From assembly GCF_000514815.1 (NCBI RefSeq), contig NZ_AZWQ01000008.1, positions 238,403 to 302,402 on the forward strand: DNA of 64,000 bases, read 5' to 3'. Numbering within the stretch: position 1 is the first letter of the stretch; the number at the start of each line of letters is the position of its first letter. The stretch comes from Salinispora fenicalii. GTDB taxonomy: Bacteria; Actinomycetota; Actinomycetes; Mycobacteriales; Micromonosporaceae. Made by a program: the position numbers and the translations under genes. The notes beneath the pieces are model-generated. The model had not been told where the DNA came from. It did not search any database and was given only the letters and a program-made list of their open reading frames with translations. Positions 27,132 through 34,810 of the stretch are shown here, one piece after another.

Positions 27132-27656
27132 ATGAGCGTGACCAGTTCGAGTAGCCGCTTCCTCCGTTGGCCAGTCGTCCGCCCCTGGATCGGACTCGCC
27201 GTCCGGCTCGGCCTGGCCGCGGTCTGGCTTCTCGCCGGCGCCGCCAAGGTTGGGGATCTCGCCGCCTCCGGCCGAGCGGTCAACGCGTACCAGATCTTCT
27301 CGTACGACGTGTCGGCCGTGATCGGCGCCGCGCTGCCCTTCCTTGAGCTGGCCCTCGGCGTACTCGTGCTGATCGGGTTGGCGACCCGGCTGACCGCCGG
27401 GGTGTCGGTGGCGCTGCTGCTGGTCTTCATCGCCGGCATCATCTCGGCGTGGACGCGCGGGTTGAGCATCGACTGCGGCTGCTTCGGCATCGGCGGCGAG
27501 CTGGCCCCGGGGCAGGCCCCGAGCTACCTCCCGGAAATCCTCCGGGACCTGGGATTCCTGGCGTTGGCCGGGTTCCTGTTGATCTGGCCCCGCACCCCGT
27601 TCTCGGTGGACGGCTGGTTGCTGGGCGAACGCGCAGTGGAGGACAAGGATGAGTAG
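27132..27656 (+). CDS. MauE/DoxX-family redox membrane protein
   Basis: 174 residues, ATG with GGAG upstream. Four transmembrane helices; LAAVWLLAGAAKVGDL is the typical MauE/DoxX first helix, and IDCGCFG carries the paired cysteines that pass electrons in this family. It overlaps the next gene by 8 nt. Family members hand reducing or oxidising equivalents to thioredoxin-like proteins outside the membrane, matching the DsbA-like neighbour. Confidence 0.85.
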   Translation: MSVTSSSSRFLRWPVVRPWIGLAVRLGLAAVWLLAGAAKVGDLAASGRAVNAYQIFSYDVSAVIGAALPFLELALGVLVLIGLATRLTAGVSVALLLVFIAGIISAWTRGLSIDCGCFGIGGELAPGQAPSYLPEILRDLGFLALAGFLLIWPRTPFSVDGWLLGERAVEDKDE

Positions 27657-28365
27657 TCGGAAGGGCCGCAAGGAGGCCGCCCGGGTGGTCCGGGAGCAAC
27701 TGGCCCGGGAGCAGCGGCGCAAGCGGACGCTGTGGGTGTCGGTGACCGCCGTCTTCGTGCTGGTGATCGCCGGCTTCGTCGGCTGGGCCGTCTACTCCGA
27801 GCAGCGCGCCGGCGAGTTCACCCCGCCGCCGGGCGCCAACGAGGCCGGCACCGGCATCGTGTACGGCTCCGGGCCGGTCACCATCGACCTGTACGAGGAC
27901 TACCTCTGCCCGGCCTGCAAGCAGTTCCAGGAGATCAGCGGCGAGACAGTTGACCAGCTCGCGGACGAGGGCAAGGCGCAGGTGGTCTTCCACCCGGTGG
28001 CGATCCTGGACAGTCGCTCCACCACCCAGTACTCGACCCGCTCCTCCGCCGCCGCGGGCTGTGCCTCGGCCGGTGGGAAATTCCGCGAGTTCAGCGAGGC
28101 GCTCTTCGTGCAACAGCCGGCCGAGGACGGCGCCCAGTTCAACAACGACGAGCTGATCGACCTCGGGGTCGGCGTCGGGCTGGACCGGGACAGCTTCGGC
28201 TCCTGCGTCAAGGACGGCACCTATCTGTCCTGGACCAAACACGTGACCGAGGAGTCCAGCCGGGCGAACGTCTCCGGTACGCCGACGGTCCTGGTCAACG
28301 GGGAGCCGGTCGCCGACTGGACGTCGCCGGAGAACATCCGGGCCGCGGTGGAGGCCGCCAGCTGA
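27649..28365 (+). CDS. DsbA-like membrane-anchored thioredoxin-fold protein
   Basis: 238 residues. One transmembrane helix (~29-50) anchors an extracytoplasmic thioredoxin-fold domain with active site YLCPACKQF (CPAC, residues ~86-89) and a cis-Pro loop VSGTPTVLVNG. Two further cysteines (AAAGCASAG and GSCVKDG) could form a structural disulfide. It catalyses disulfide exchange in exported proteins, with the MauE-like gene 8 nt overlapped upstream as its likely membrane partner. Confidence 0.9.
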   Translation: MSSRKGRKEAARVVREQLAREQRRKRTLWVSVTAVFVLVIAGFVGWAVYSEQRAGEFTPPPGANEAGTGIVYGSGPVTIDLYEDYLCPACKQFQEISGETVDQLADEGKAQVVFHPVAILDSRSTTQYSTRSSAAAGCASAGGKFREFSEALFVQQPAEDGAQFNNDELIDLGVGVGLDRDSFGSCVKDGTYLSWTKHVTEESSRANVSGTPTVLVNGEPVADWTSPENIRAAVEAAS

Positions 28366-28377
28366 TCCGTTCTCAGG

Positions 28378-29130
28378 TCAGCGGGGCGTCGGACGGGGCG
28401 TGAATCCGTAGGGCAGTTCGAGGCGGTGCCGGGCGAGCAGCGCCTCGTCTGCCAGGATCTCCCCGGTGGGTCCGTCGGCGACGAGCCGGCCAGCGTCCAG
28501 GATGACCGAGCGTTCACACAGCTCCGACGCGTACGGCAGATCGTGGGTGACCATCAGCAGGGTCACCGGCAGGGCCCGCAGGATCTCGGCCAGTTCGCGC
28601 CGGGCGGCCGGGTCAAGGTTGGACGACGGCTCGTCCAGCACCAGGATCTCCGGGTGCATGGCGAGCACGGTCGCCACCGCGACCCGGCGACGCTGCCCGA
28701 ACGACAGGTGGTGCGGGGCGCGGTCCCGGTGCTCGCTCATCCCGACCGCGGCGAGCGCCTCGTCCACCCGGGTCGTCAGCTCGGCGCCACGTAGCCCCAG
28801 GTTGGCCGGGCCGAACGCCACATCCTCGGCGACGGTGGGCAGGAAGAGCTGGTCGTCCGGGTCCTGGAAGACGATGCCCACCCGCCGGCGCACCTCGGCC
28901 AGGGTCGACCGGTCCGGGCGGACGGTCAGCCCGCCGACGGTCACACTTCCCGCGGTGGGGTTGAGGATGCCGTTGAGGTGCAGCACCAGGGTGGTCTTCC
29001 CGGCGCCGTTCGGCCCGAGCAGCGCCACCCGGTCACCGCGGGGCACGGTCAGCTCCACGCCGCGCAGCGCCGCATGCCCGTCCGGGTAGGCGTAGTGCAC
29101 GTCGTGCACGTCGAGGCTGGGAGGCGTCAT
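28378..29130 (-). CDS. cbiO: Cobalt/nickel ECF transporter ATPase
   Basis: 250 residues from ATG 29130, which has GGAG 10 nt upstream; GTG 29139 is in frame but only 1 nt from the GGAG. Walker A GPNGAGKTT (~38), Q-loop FQDPDDQLF, signature LSFGQRRRVAVA, Walker B ILVLDEPSSNLD and the switch His in MVTHDLPYA are complete. It energises the CbiMQ membrane complex for Co(II)/Ni(II) import. It is the last gene of the cbiMNQO operon, 16 nt after cbiQ. Confidence 0.92.
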   Translation of the reverse strand: MTPPSLDVHDVHYAYPDGHAALRGVELTVPRGDRVALLGPNGAGKTTLVLHLNGILNPTAGSVTVGGLTVRPDRSTLAEVRRRVGIVFQDPDDQLFLPTVAEDVAFGPANLGLRGAELTTRVDEALAAVGMSEHRDRAPHHLSFGQRRRVAVATVLAMHPEILVLDEPSSNLDPAARRELAEILRALPVTLLMVTHDLPYASELCERSVILDAGRLVADGPTGEILADEALLARHRLELPYGFTPRPTPR

Positions 29131-29146
29131 CGGCTGCACGCTCCGA

Positions 29147-29917
29147 TCATGTCAGGACCAAGGCGGTGGCGGCGACGCCGGCCGCTACGGCGGGAACGGT
29201 CGAGGCCACCAGCCACTGCCCGCTGGTCGCCGCCTCCGCGCCCTGCCACACCTGGGGCATCCGCCCGGTGTAGCCGCGGGACAGCATCGCCAGGTACACC
29301 CGCTCCCCCCGCTCGTAGGCGCGAAGGAACAGCGCCCCGACCCCGATCGCGAACCCCCGCAGCTGCCACACGAAGCGCGGATCGTCTCCCCGGGACAGGC
29401 GGGCCACCCGCATCCGCCGGACCTCGCCGACCAGCACTTCCAGGTAGCGCAGCATGAAGGCGGCGATCTGGGTGAGCAGCTGCGGGCAGCGCAGCCGGTC
29501 CAACCCGATGATCAGGTCCCGGGTGGTGGTGGTCGCGGCCAGCAGCAGCGACGCCAGGACGCCCAGGGTGCCCTTGGCGAGGACGTTCCACGCCCCGTAC
29601 AGCCCGTCCACGGAGACCGACAGGCCGAGGAGTTCGGTCCGCTCGCCCGCACCGAGGAACGGCAGGGCGAACGCGAACAGCACGAACGGCAGCTCGATCA
29701 GCGACCGGCGCAGCAGCCAGCCGGGCCGGACCCGGGCCACCGCCGTGACCACCGCCACCAGTACGGCGTAGCCGCCGAAGGCCCAGAGCGCCTCCCGGGG
29801 GGTGGCGACCACGGCGAGGGTGAAGGCCACCATCGCCGCGATCTTCACCTCGGGGGGCAGCCGGTGCACCGGCGAGTCGGAGCAGTGGTAGAGCAGCTGG
29901 GTGTGCCCGGCGCCCAC
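29147..29917 (-). CDS. cbiQ: Cobalt/nickel ECF transporter transmembrane (T) component
   Basis: 256 residues from GTG 29917. The frame extends to 29974, which would overlap cbiN by 47 nt, but GAGGAG lies 6 nt before GTG 29917, only 10 nt after the cbiN stop. Five or so membrane helices; ECF T-component motifs include MRVARLSRGDD and YLAMLSRGYTGRM (the two Ala-Arg-Gly-like coupling helices). It links CbiM to the CbiO ATPases. Confidence 0.9.
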   Translation of the reverse strand: MGAGHTQLLYHCSDSPVHRLPPEVKIAAMVAFTLAVVATPREALWAFGGYAVLVAVVTAVARVRPGWLLRRSLIELPFVLFAFALPFLGAGERTELLGLSVSVDGLYGAWNVLAKGTLGVLASLLLAATTTTRDLIIGLDRLRCPQLLTQIAAFMLRYLEVLVGEVRRMRVARLSRGDDPRFVWQLRGFAIGVGALFLRAYERGERVYLAMLSRGYTGRMPQVWQGAEAATSGQWLVASTVPAVAAGVAATALVLT

Positions 29918-29927
29918 GGCCCGCTCC

Positions 29928-30323
29928 TCAGCCCACTCCGGCGGCGGAGGTCGGCTGCGCCGCCCCGTCCCCATCCCCGGTGGTTTGCTGCCCGGCCCGG
30001 CGACGGACCAGCCAGAACCCGCCCCCGGCCAGGGCGAAGGTCAGCAGCACGCCGACGACGCCGGAGAGCCCGGTGGCGAGGGCGTCGTCGGCGATGCCGG
30101 TGACGCCGTAGTCGGCCAGCGGACCGCCGATCTCGTGCTCCTGTTCCCGCTGCGCCGGACAGTCACCGCCGGTGACCGCACCCTCCGCGTCAACGGTGCA
30201 GCCCTCCCGCAGCGCGGACTCCAGCCCGTCCGGGTCGGCCGACGCGAAGCCGCTCACCACCCCGGCCAGCAGCAGGGAGACCAGCAGTCCGCTGGCGATG
30301 AAGCCCCAGGTCCGTTTCCTCAC
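29928..30323 (-). CDS. cbiN: CbiN-like (PDGLE domain) transporter component
   Basis: 131 residues: an N-terminal helix (~7-27), SADPDGLESAL, which is the PDGLE motif of this family, an extracytoplasmic segment with two Cys, a second helix (~88-112) and a hydrophilic tail. PDGLE proteins replace or assist CbiN in cobalt/nickel uptake. It overlaps the cbiM stop by 4 nt and precedes cbiQ. Confidence 0.88.
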   Translation of the reverse strand: MRKRTWGFIASGLLVSLLLAGVVSGFASADPDGLESALREGCTVDAEGAVTGGDCPAQREQEHEIGGPLADYGVTGIADDALATGLSGVVGVLLTFALAGGGFWLVRRRAGQQTTGDGDGAAQPTSAAGVG

Positions 30324-31075
30324 CGGGCACCTCCAACAGCCGGGATGGGGGTTGACGCGACCGGTCCGCGGGCGCGCAGCGCGTACACGAGGTCGGGTCG
30401 GGTTTTCGCGACGGTCAGCACCGTCATCGCGGTGATCAGGCCCTCACCGATGCCGATCAGCAGGTGCGTGCCGGCGATCGTGCCGGCCAGGCCGGCGATG
30501 TTGTCGCCGAGGTCGACGGCGCCACCGAGCTGGTACTGCAGGACGAAGCCCATCGCCGCCGCCACGACGCTGACCAGCGCCGAGACGAACGCCGTCACGG
30601 CGAGCCCGGCCGGCGTACGTGGCAGCACCCGCAGCAGCGCGACGATCAGCAGGTACGCGGCGGCGGTGCCGATGATCGCCAGGTTGGTAATGTTGAGGCC
30701 GAGCATCGCCACGCCGCCGTCGCCAAAGACCAACGCCTGCACGGTCAGCACGACGGCCACGCAGAGGGCACCGACCCACGGCCCCACCAGCAGCGCGGCG
30801 AGCGCACCACCGAGCAGGTGGCCGCTGATTCCGGCGGTGAAGATCGGAAAGTTGATCATCTGCACGGCGAAGATGAAGGCGGCGACCAGGCCGGCCATCG
30901 GTGCCAGCCGATCGTCCAGGTGTTGTCGGCCACGCTGGACGCAGAGCGCCATCGCCGCCAGTGCGATCACCGCGAAGATCGCGGCGACGGGACCATCAAT
31001 GATCCCGTTGGAGATGTGCATCGCCAGGTGCTCCACGCGACCTCCCCACGTGTCCGGCGGGTCTGTCCACGCCAC
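30320..31075 (-). CDS. cbiM: Cobalt/nickel ECF transporter substrate-binding (S) component
   Basis: 251 residues from GTG 31075, which follows TAGCCT by 6 nt (leaderless geometry). The alternative ATG 31021, with GGAG upstream, gives MHISNGIIDG, the canonical CbiM N-terminus (MHIxxG, where Met-x-His coordinates the metal). In CbiM the processed N-terminus itself binds metal, so ATG 31021 may be the functional start. Seven or so helices follow, with HLLGGALAALLVG and HLLIGIGEGLIT. First gene of cbiMNQO. Confidence 0.9.
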   Translation of the reverse strand: MAWTDPPDTWGGRVEHLAMHISNGIIDGPVAAIFAVIALAAMALCVQRGRQHLDDRLAPMAGLVAAFIFAVQMINFPIFTAGISGHLLGGALAALLVGPWVGALCVAVVLTVQALVFGDGGVAMLGLNITNLAIIGTAAAYLLIVALLRVLPRTPAGLAVTAFVSALVSVVAAAMGFVLQYQLGGAVDLGDNIAGLAGTIAGTHLLIGIGEGLITAMTVLTVAKTRPDLVYALRARGPVASTPIPAVGGAR

Positions 31076-31081
31076 CGCAAC

Positions 31082-31121
31082 AGGCTATTAGGAGAACTAG
31101 GCTATTGCCAATCCTTGGCAA
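31082..31121 (-). promoter_or_regulatory. cbiM promoter with palindromic operator over the -35
   Basis: On the minus strand TTGCCAAGGATTGGCAA (31121-31105) is a perfect 7-3-7 palindrome. Its right half supplies a -35 (TTGGCA), followed by an 18-nt spacer and TAGCCT (31087-31082). A repressor bound here would block RNA polymerase, most simply a nickel/cobalt-responsive one; its identity is not visible. No cobalamin riboswitch was recognised. Confidence 0.6.
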
Positions 31122-31265
31122 CAAGAGATGACCTCGGTCACGTCGCCGCCGCTGCCAGGGGGGAACGAGGTCGCCGACCGACGCGCTCCTCGCCGGAGCG
31201 CCGAGCGCCACGCCACCGAGTCACCGAAGCGAACCGGGAGCTGGTGCGGCGGTAGGGTCGCAGCC

Positions 31266-31742
31266 ATGACCGCGCCTGCCCGCCTCTCCCCCGGCGACAC
31301 CGCCCCCGACTTCACCCTCCCCACCGACAGCGGCGACCAGCTCGCGCTGGCCGACCTCCGCGGCCGCAAGGTGCTGCTCTACGCCTACCCGGCCGCGATG
31401 ACCCCCGGCTGCACCAAGCAGGCCTGCGACTTCCGCGACTCCCTCGCCTCGCTCCAGGCCGCCGGCTACGAGGTGGTCGGCATCTCCCCGGACAAGCCGG
31501 AGAAGCTGGCCAAATTCCGCGAGCGGGACGCCATCACGTTCCCCCTCATCTCCGACACCGACCGGGCGGTGCTCGCCGCGTACGGGGCGTACGGCGAGAA
31601 GCAGTCGTACGGCAGGACGGTCACCGGGGTCATCCGCTCGACGTTCGTCATCGACGCAGACGGGCGCATTGAGCAGGCGTTCTACAACGTCCGGGCGACC
31701 GGCCACGTTGCCAAACTCCGTCGCGATCTCGGCCTGGACTGA
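31266..31742 (+). CDS. bcp: Thiol peroxidase, Bcp-type peroxiredoxin
   Basis: 158 residues. ATG 31266 lies 7 nt after TAGGGT (31253-31258), suggesting a leaderless mRNA. PxxxTPGCTKQACDFRD holds the peroxidatic Cys (~47) and, five residues on, the resolving Cys (~52) of the BCP/PrxQ class; the conserved Arg is in GVIRSTFVID. It reduces hydroperoxides with thioredoxin in the cytoplasm. It is divergent from cbiM. Confidence 0.94.
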   Translation: MTAPARLSPGDTAPDFTLPTDSGDQLALADLRGRKVLLYAYPAAMTPGCTKQACDFRDSLASLQAAGYEVVGISPDKPEKLAKFRERDAITFPLISDTDRAVLAAYGAYGEKQSYGRTVTGVIRSTFVIDADGRIEQAFYNVRATGHVAKLRRDLGLD

Positions 31743-31855
31743 CGACGGCCGCCGGGCCGCGCCCCCACGTCCCTGGCTGGTCGGCGCCGGCACGCCGAGC
31801 TGACCACCGGGCGGGGCGCGGGCCCGCCACCGGAGGCTCTAGACTCTTCCCGCAA

Positions 31856-31942
31856 GCGGGAGTGGCGTAATTGGCAGCCGCGCAGGTCTTAGGAGCCTGT
31901 GTCCGAGAGGACGTGGGGGTTCGAGTCCCCCCTCCCGCACCA
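31856..31942 (+). tRNA. tRNA-Leu (anticodon TAG)
   Basis: 87 nt including encoded CCA. Acceptor GCGGGAG pairs with CTCCCGC; anticodon stem CAGGT/GCCTG encloses CTTAGGA with TAG; the long variable arm (TGTCCGAGAGGACG) marks a class II tRNA. Confidence 0.95.
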
Positions 31943-31943
31943 C

Positions 31944-32360
31944 TCAGAGGGTTTGCACCAGCCGAAATCGCTCCAGCACGGCCAGCGTGTCGTCGTCCAC
32001 GGTGAAGTCCGGATCGCCGATCCACCCTCGGTAGTCCGCCCCGTGCCAGTACTTCTCGTGCCCCGCTCGCCAGGCGGCGACCGAGTCGTCCCCCTCGCCC
32101 TCATCCCGGGCGTGGTCCAGGTCCACGTCGCCGAGCCGGCTGACCCGCACCTCGGTCAGCTCGATCACGGCCACCCGGCGACCAGCAGAATCGATCACCG
32201 CCGCCCGGGTACCCGCGACCGGCAGCGCTTCCCCTTCGATCTCGTAGTCCTGGCGCAGGCCGGTCGTGGTGGTCTTGGTTCCCGCGAGCACCAGGGCGAC
32301 CAGCTTGTCCCGCAACGGACCGGGGAAGGCGAACTCGAACGGTGGCAGCTCTTCGATCAT
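31944..32360 (-). CDS. ASCH-domain protein
   Basis: 138 residues. ATG 32360 follows TAGGGT (32372-32367) by 6 nt, so it is probably leaderless. ASCH features: FAFPGPLRDKLVALVLAGTKT (residues ~10-29), a G-x-K-x-x-T loop, then beta strands with VAVIELTEVRVSRLGDVD. ASCH domains bind RNA or modified nucleosides; some are amidohydrolases for N4-acetylcytidine. The specific role is unknown. Its stop codon abuts the tRNA-Leu 3' end. Confidence 0.85.
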   Translation of the reverse strand: MIEELPPFEFAFPGPLRDKLVALVLAGTKTTTTGLRQDYEIEGEALPVAGTRAAVIDSAGRRVAVIELTEVRVSRLGDVDLDHARDEGEGDDSVAAWRAGHEKYWHGADYRGWIGDPDFTVDDDTLAVLERFRLVQTL

Positions 32361-32434
32361 GGGCGGACCCTAACCGGATTCGCCCCGTCGGGCTCGTCAC
32401 TTTCTCGGGCGGCGGCCCGACCCGACCGGTCAGG

Positions 32435-32998
32435 ATGAGCGGCGTGGCCCTCCGGTTCGTGCTCGACCCCGACCTGACGCCCGAGCTCCGCGCGGAGATC
32501 GTCGCGCTCTGGGTCGACGTCACCAACGCCGGTGGCGCGGTGGGCTTCGTCGCGCCGGTATCCGCCGCCGAGGTGCGGACCATCGCCGACCCGACCCTCG
32601 CGGCGATCGCCGACGGCCCGGACCGGCTGCTCCTCGGCTACGCCGGCGACCGGCTCGTCGCGATGGTGATTTTCACCGACAACCGGTTTCACCTGAAGAC
32701 CCACTACCGGGTCCTGACCCGGGTCATGGTTCACCCGGGCTGTCAGGGTGAGGGCTACGGCCTGGAGCTGATGCGCGCGGCGGAGCGGATCGGCCGCCGG
32801 TGGGGGCTCGCCGCGCTCCAGGTCACCGTCCGGGACGGGTTGGGGCTGGACCGTTTCTACCGGCGCCTCGGCTACCGCGAGGTGGGGCGGTTGCCGGGCG
32901 CACTTCGGGTGGCGGCGGGAGATGATCGGGACGAGCTCCACATGTGGCTCGACCTGAGCGCGGACCGGCCCGAGCGACGCGCGACGCCCTCGGGGTGA
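32435..32998 (+). CDS. GNAT-family N-acetyltransferase
   Basis: 187 residues from ATG 32435 (MSGVALRF). The GNAT core is clear: LLGYAGDRLVAMVIF, VMVHPGCQGEGYGLELM (acetyl-CoA pyrophosphate loop) and LDRFYRRLGYREVGRLPGA. The last segment recalls enzymes acting on aminoglycosides, amino acids or protein N-termini, but the substrate is unknown. It is divergent from the ASCH gene (74 nt). Confidence 0.87.
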   Translation: MSGVALRFVLDPDLTPELRAEIVALWVDVTNAGGAVGFVAPVSAAEVRTIADPTLAAIADGPDRLLLGYAGDRLVAMVIFTDNRFHLKTHYRVLTRVMVHPGCQGEGYGLELMRAAERIGRRWGLAALQVTVRDGLGLDRFYRRLGYREVGRLPGALRVAAGDDRDELHMWLDLSADRPERRATPSG

Positions 32999-33044
32999 GC
33001 GACGGCGGCCCGGGTGATCAGCGGCCCGGCCTGACCCGCTGCGG

Positions 33045-33863
33045 TCAGTCGGCGGGCACGACCTCGTCACCGACGGCGAGCCGGCCGGTCTCGACGGGCA
33101 CCAGGTGCAGCCCAAAGAGGAGTTTCTGCCGCACGTTGCGGTAGCGGCCGAGGGTAACCAGCGGCTCCTTCCCCCGGACCCCGGTCTCCTGGTCGGTGGT
33201 GGTGACCACGCAGCGACCCACCGGGCCAGCGGCGCGGAAGGTGACACCACCGATGCGTACCGGGCGGCCGGCCCAGTCGTCCTCCGCCCAGGCCGGCGCT
33301 CCGGTGACCACCAGGTTCGGGCGGAAACGGGTCATCGGCACCGGCGGCTCGCCGGCCTCGGCCAGCCACCCGTTGAGCGCGTCGAGCGAGGCGGTGCTGG
33401 CCAGCAGGATCGGCGCCTCGTCGGCGAAGGTGACCTGGTCACCTGGGTCATGCTCGCAGTCGGCGGCGGGGATGTGGCGGGCCGGCCGGGCCAGCCACAC
33501 CAGGCGGGCCGGGCGGCTGAGGAAGTGGCTGACCCAGGTCTCGGCGGCCGGACCGGCAGCGTGCGCCCACACATCCAGCTTGCGGCTGCGGAAGGTGCGC
33601 ACGGCGATCGGGGCACCGTCCACCGGCTCCGCGACGTCGAGGTCGGGGTGGCCGGCGGCACGCAGGGTGAGCCCGCCGGCTCGGGCCACCGCGCGCAGCG
33701 CGACGAGGCTGCTGGCCTCGCGTTGGGTGATGCCGACGCCCGCCGCGTCAACGAGCATCCAGCGCCGGTCGTCGGCCAGGCCCCAGGGCAGCACCGGGGC
33801 GGCATCGTGGTCCCGCCGCCGACACCCTTTGACGGGGTAGGTGTGAATAGCGCTCAGCCGCAT
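33045..33863 (-). CDS. MOSC-domain protein (YiiM/MARC-like)
   Basis: 272 residues from ATG 33863 (MRLSAIHTYPVKGC), preceded by GGTGGG. The N-terminal MOSC beta-barrel starts with the typical SIxxYPVKxC; the C-terminal MOSC domain contains MTRFRPNLVVTG, DWAGRPVRIGGVTF, and VGRCVVTTTDQETG with the Cys that ligates molybdenum in MARC-type enzymes. It probably carries the molybdenum cofactor for reduction of N-hydroxylated compounds. Confidence 0.9.
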   Translation of the reverse strand: MRLSAIHTYPVKGCRRRDHDAAPVLPWGLADDRRWMLVDAAGVGITQREASSLVALRAVARAGGLTLRAAGHPDLDVAEPVDGAPIAVRTFRSRKLDVWAHAAGPAAETWVSHFLSRPARLVWLARPARHIPAADCEHDPGDQVTFADEAPILLASTASLDALNGWLAEAGEPPVPMTRFRPNLVVTGAPAWAEDDWAGRPVRIGGVTFRAAGPVGRCVVTTTDQETGVRGKEPLVTLGRYRNVRQKLLFGLHLVPVETGRLAVGDEVVPAD

Positions 33864-33913
33864 CGACCCACCCTGCCACTCGCACCCCGCCGGCACCGGC
33901 CGCAGCGGTCCGG

Positions 33914-33942
33914 TTGCCGATGAAAGTTTCTATGCATAGGGT
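33914..33942 (+). promoter_or_regulatory. rpiR/hut promoter with palindrome over the -10
   Basis: TTGCCG (33914-33919), a 17-nt spacer and TAGGGT (33937-33942) precede GTG 33949 by 6 nt. The 10-bp palindrome CTATGCATAG (33930-33939) overlaps the -10, a plausible autoregulatory operator for the RpiR protein. Confidence 0.6.
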
Positions 33943-33948
33943 CGAAAC

Positions 33949-34800
33949 GTGAATGAAGGATCCGTCGTGCCCCCGGGTGACCGGGTGCTGGACCTGTTCC
34001 GAGGGGTTCGGCTCACCCCGACGCAGCGACGGATCGCGCACTGCCTCGTCCAGCAGGGCCCGGCGGTGGCGTACCTGTCGGCGGCGGAGGTCGCCGAGCT
34101 GGCCGGGGTGAGTCAACCCTCGGTGACCCGCTTCGCGATGGCCCTCGGCCACGACGGCTACCCCGCCCTGCGCCGCCGCCTCCGGGAGCTGACCGCGGCA
34201 CCCCGCGGCGAACGACCGAACTCGAACAACGAACTCCAGCAGGCGGTACGCGCCGAAATCGAGAACCTGGACCGGCTCGCCGACCAGTTCGCCGATCGGG
34301 ACCGCGTCGCCGCCGCCGGCCGGCTCCTCGCCGCCAGCCACCCGCTGCCGGTGCTCGGCCTCCGCGCCGCCGCGCCGCTGGCCGCCTACTTCGCGTACTT
34401 CGCCGCCAAGGTGCTCCCCGACGTGCGCGTCCTCGACGACGGCGGCAGCCTGCTCACCGACCGGATCGAACAGGCCGCCGAGGCCGGCGCGACCGCCCTG
34501 CTCGCCCTCGTGCTGCCCCGCTACCCCCGGGAAGCCCTCGACGCCCTGCGGGAGGCCCGGACGGCGGGCCTGACCGTCATCGCCATCACCGACTCGCCGG
34601 TCAGCCCGGCCGGTGAGTACGCCGACGTGGTGCTTCCCGCCGCCGTCGGCGCACAGCTCGTGTTCGACCTACACACCGCACCGATGACCCTGGCCATGGT
34701 GCTACTCCAGGCGATCTGTGACGCCGCACCCGTACAAACCCAACGGCGGTTGGAGGCGTTCGAAGCCTCCGCCGCCCGTCGTCAGTTGTTCCTCGGTTAG
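33949..34800 (+). CDS. MurR/RpiR-family regulator of histidine utilisation
   Basis: 283 residues. GTG 33949 fits a leaderless start (TAGGGT six bases upstream); GTG 33967 with AGGA is an alternative. The HTH_6 domain covers ~10-85 ([20 protein letters not shown]). A SIS domain follows (~110-260), although the part before it, [20 protein letters not shown], is altered relative to sugar-phosphate SIS proteins. The stop codon is part of the hutU Shine-Dalgarno, so regulator and catabolic genes are one operon. It likely senses urocanate or another pathway intermediate; the ligand is inferred from context. Confidence 0.87.
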   Translation: MNEGSVVPPGDRVLDLFRGVRLTPTQRRIAHCLVQQGPAVAYLSAAEVAELAGVSQPSVTRFAMALGHDGYPALRRRLRELTAAPRGERPNSNNELQQAVRAEIENLDRLADQFADRDRVAAAGRLLAASHPLPVLGLRAAAPLAAYFAYFAAKVLPDVRVLDDGGSLLTDRIEQAAEAGATALLALVLPRYPREALDALREARTAGLTVIAITDSPVSPAGEYADVVLPAAVGAQLVFDLHTAPMTLAMVLLQAICDAAPVQTQRRLEAFEASAARRQLFLG

Positions 34801-34810
34801 GAGGTTCCTC

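Noticed and set aside
31022..31265. Cobalamin riboswitch upstream of cbiM
   Set aside because: No B12-box-like conserved sequence was seen, and the predicted start site leaves almost no leader RNA.
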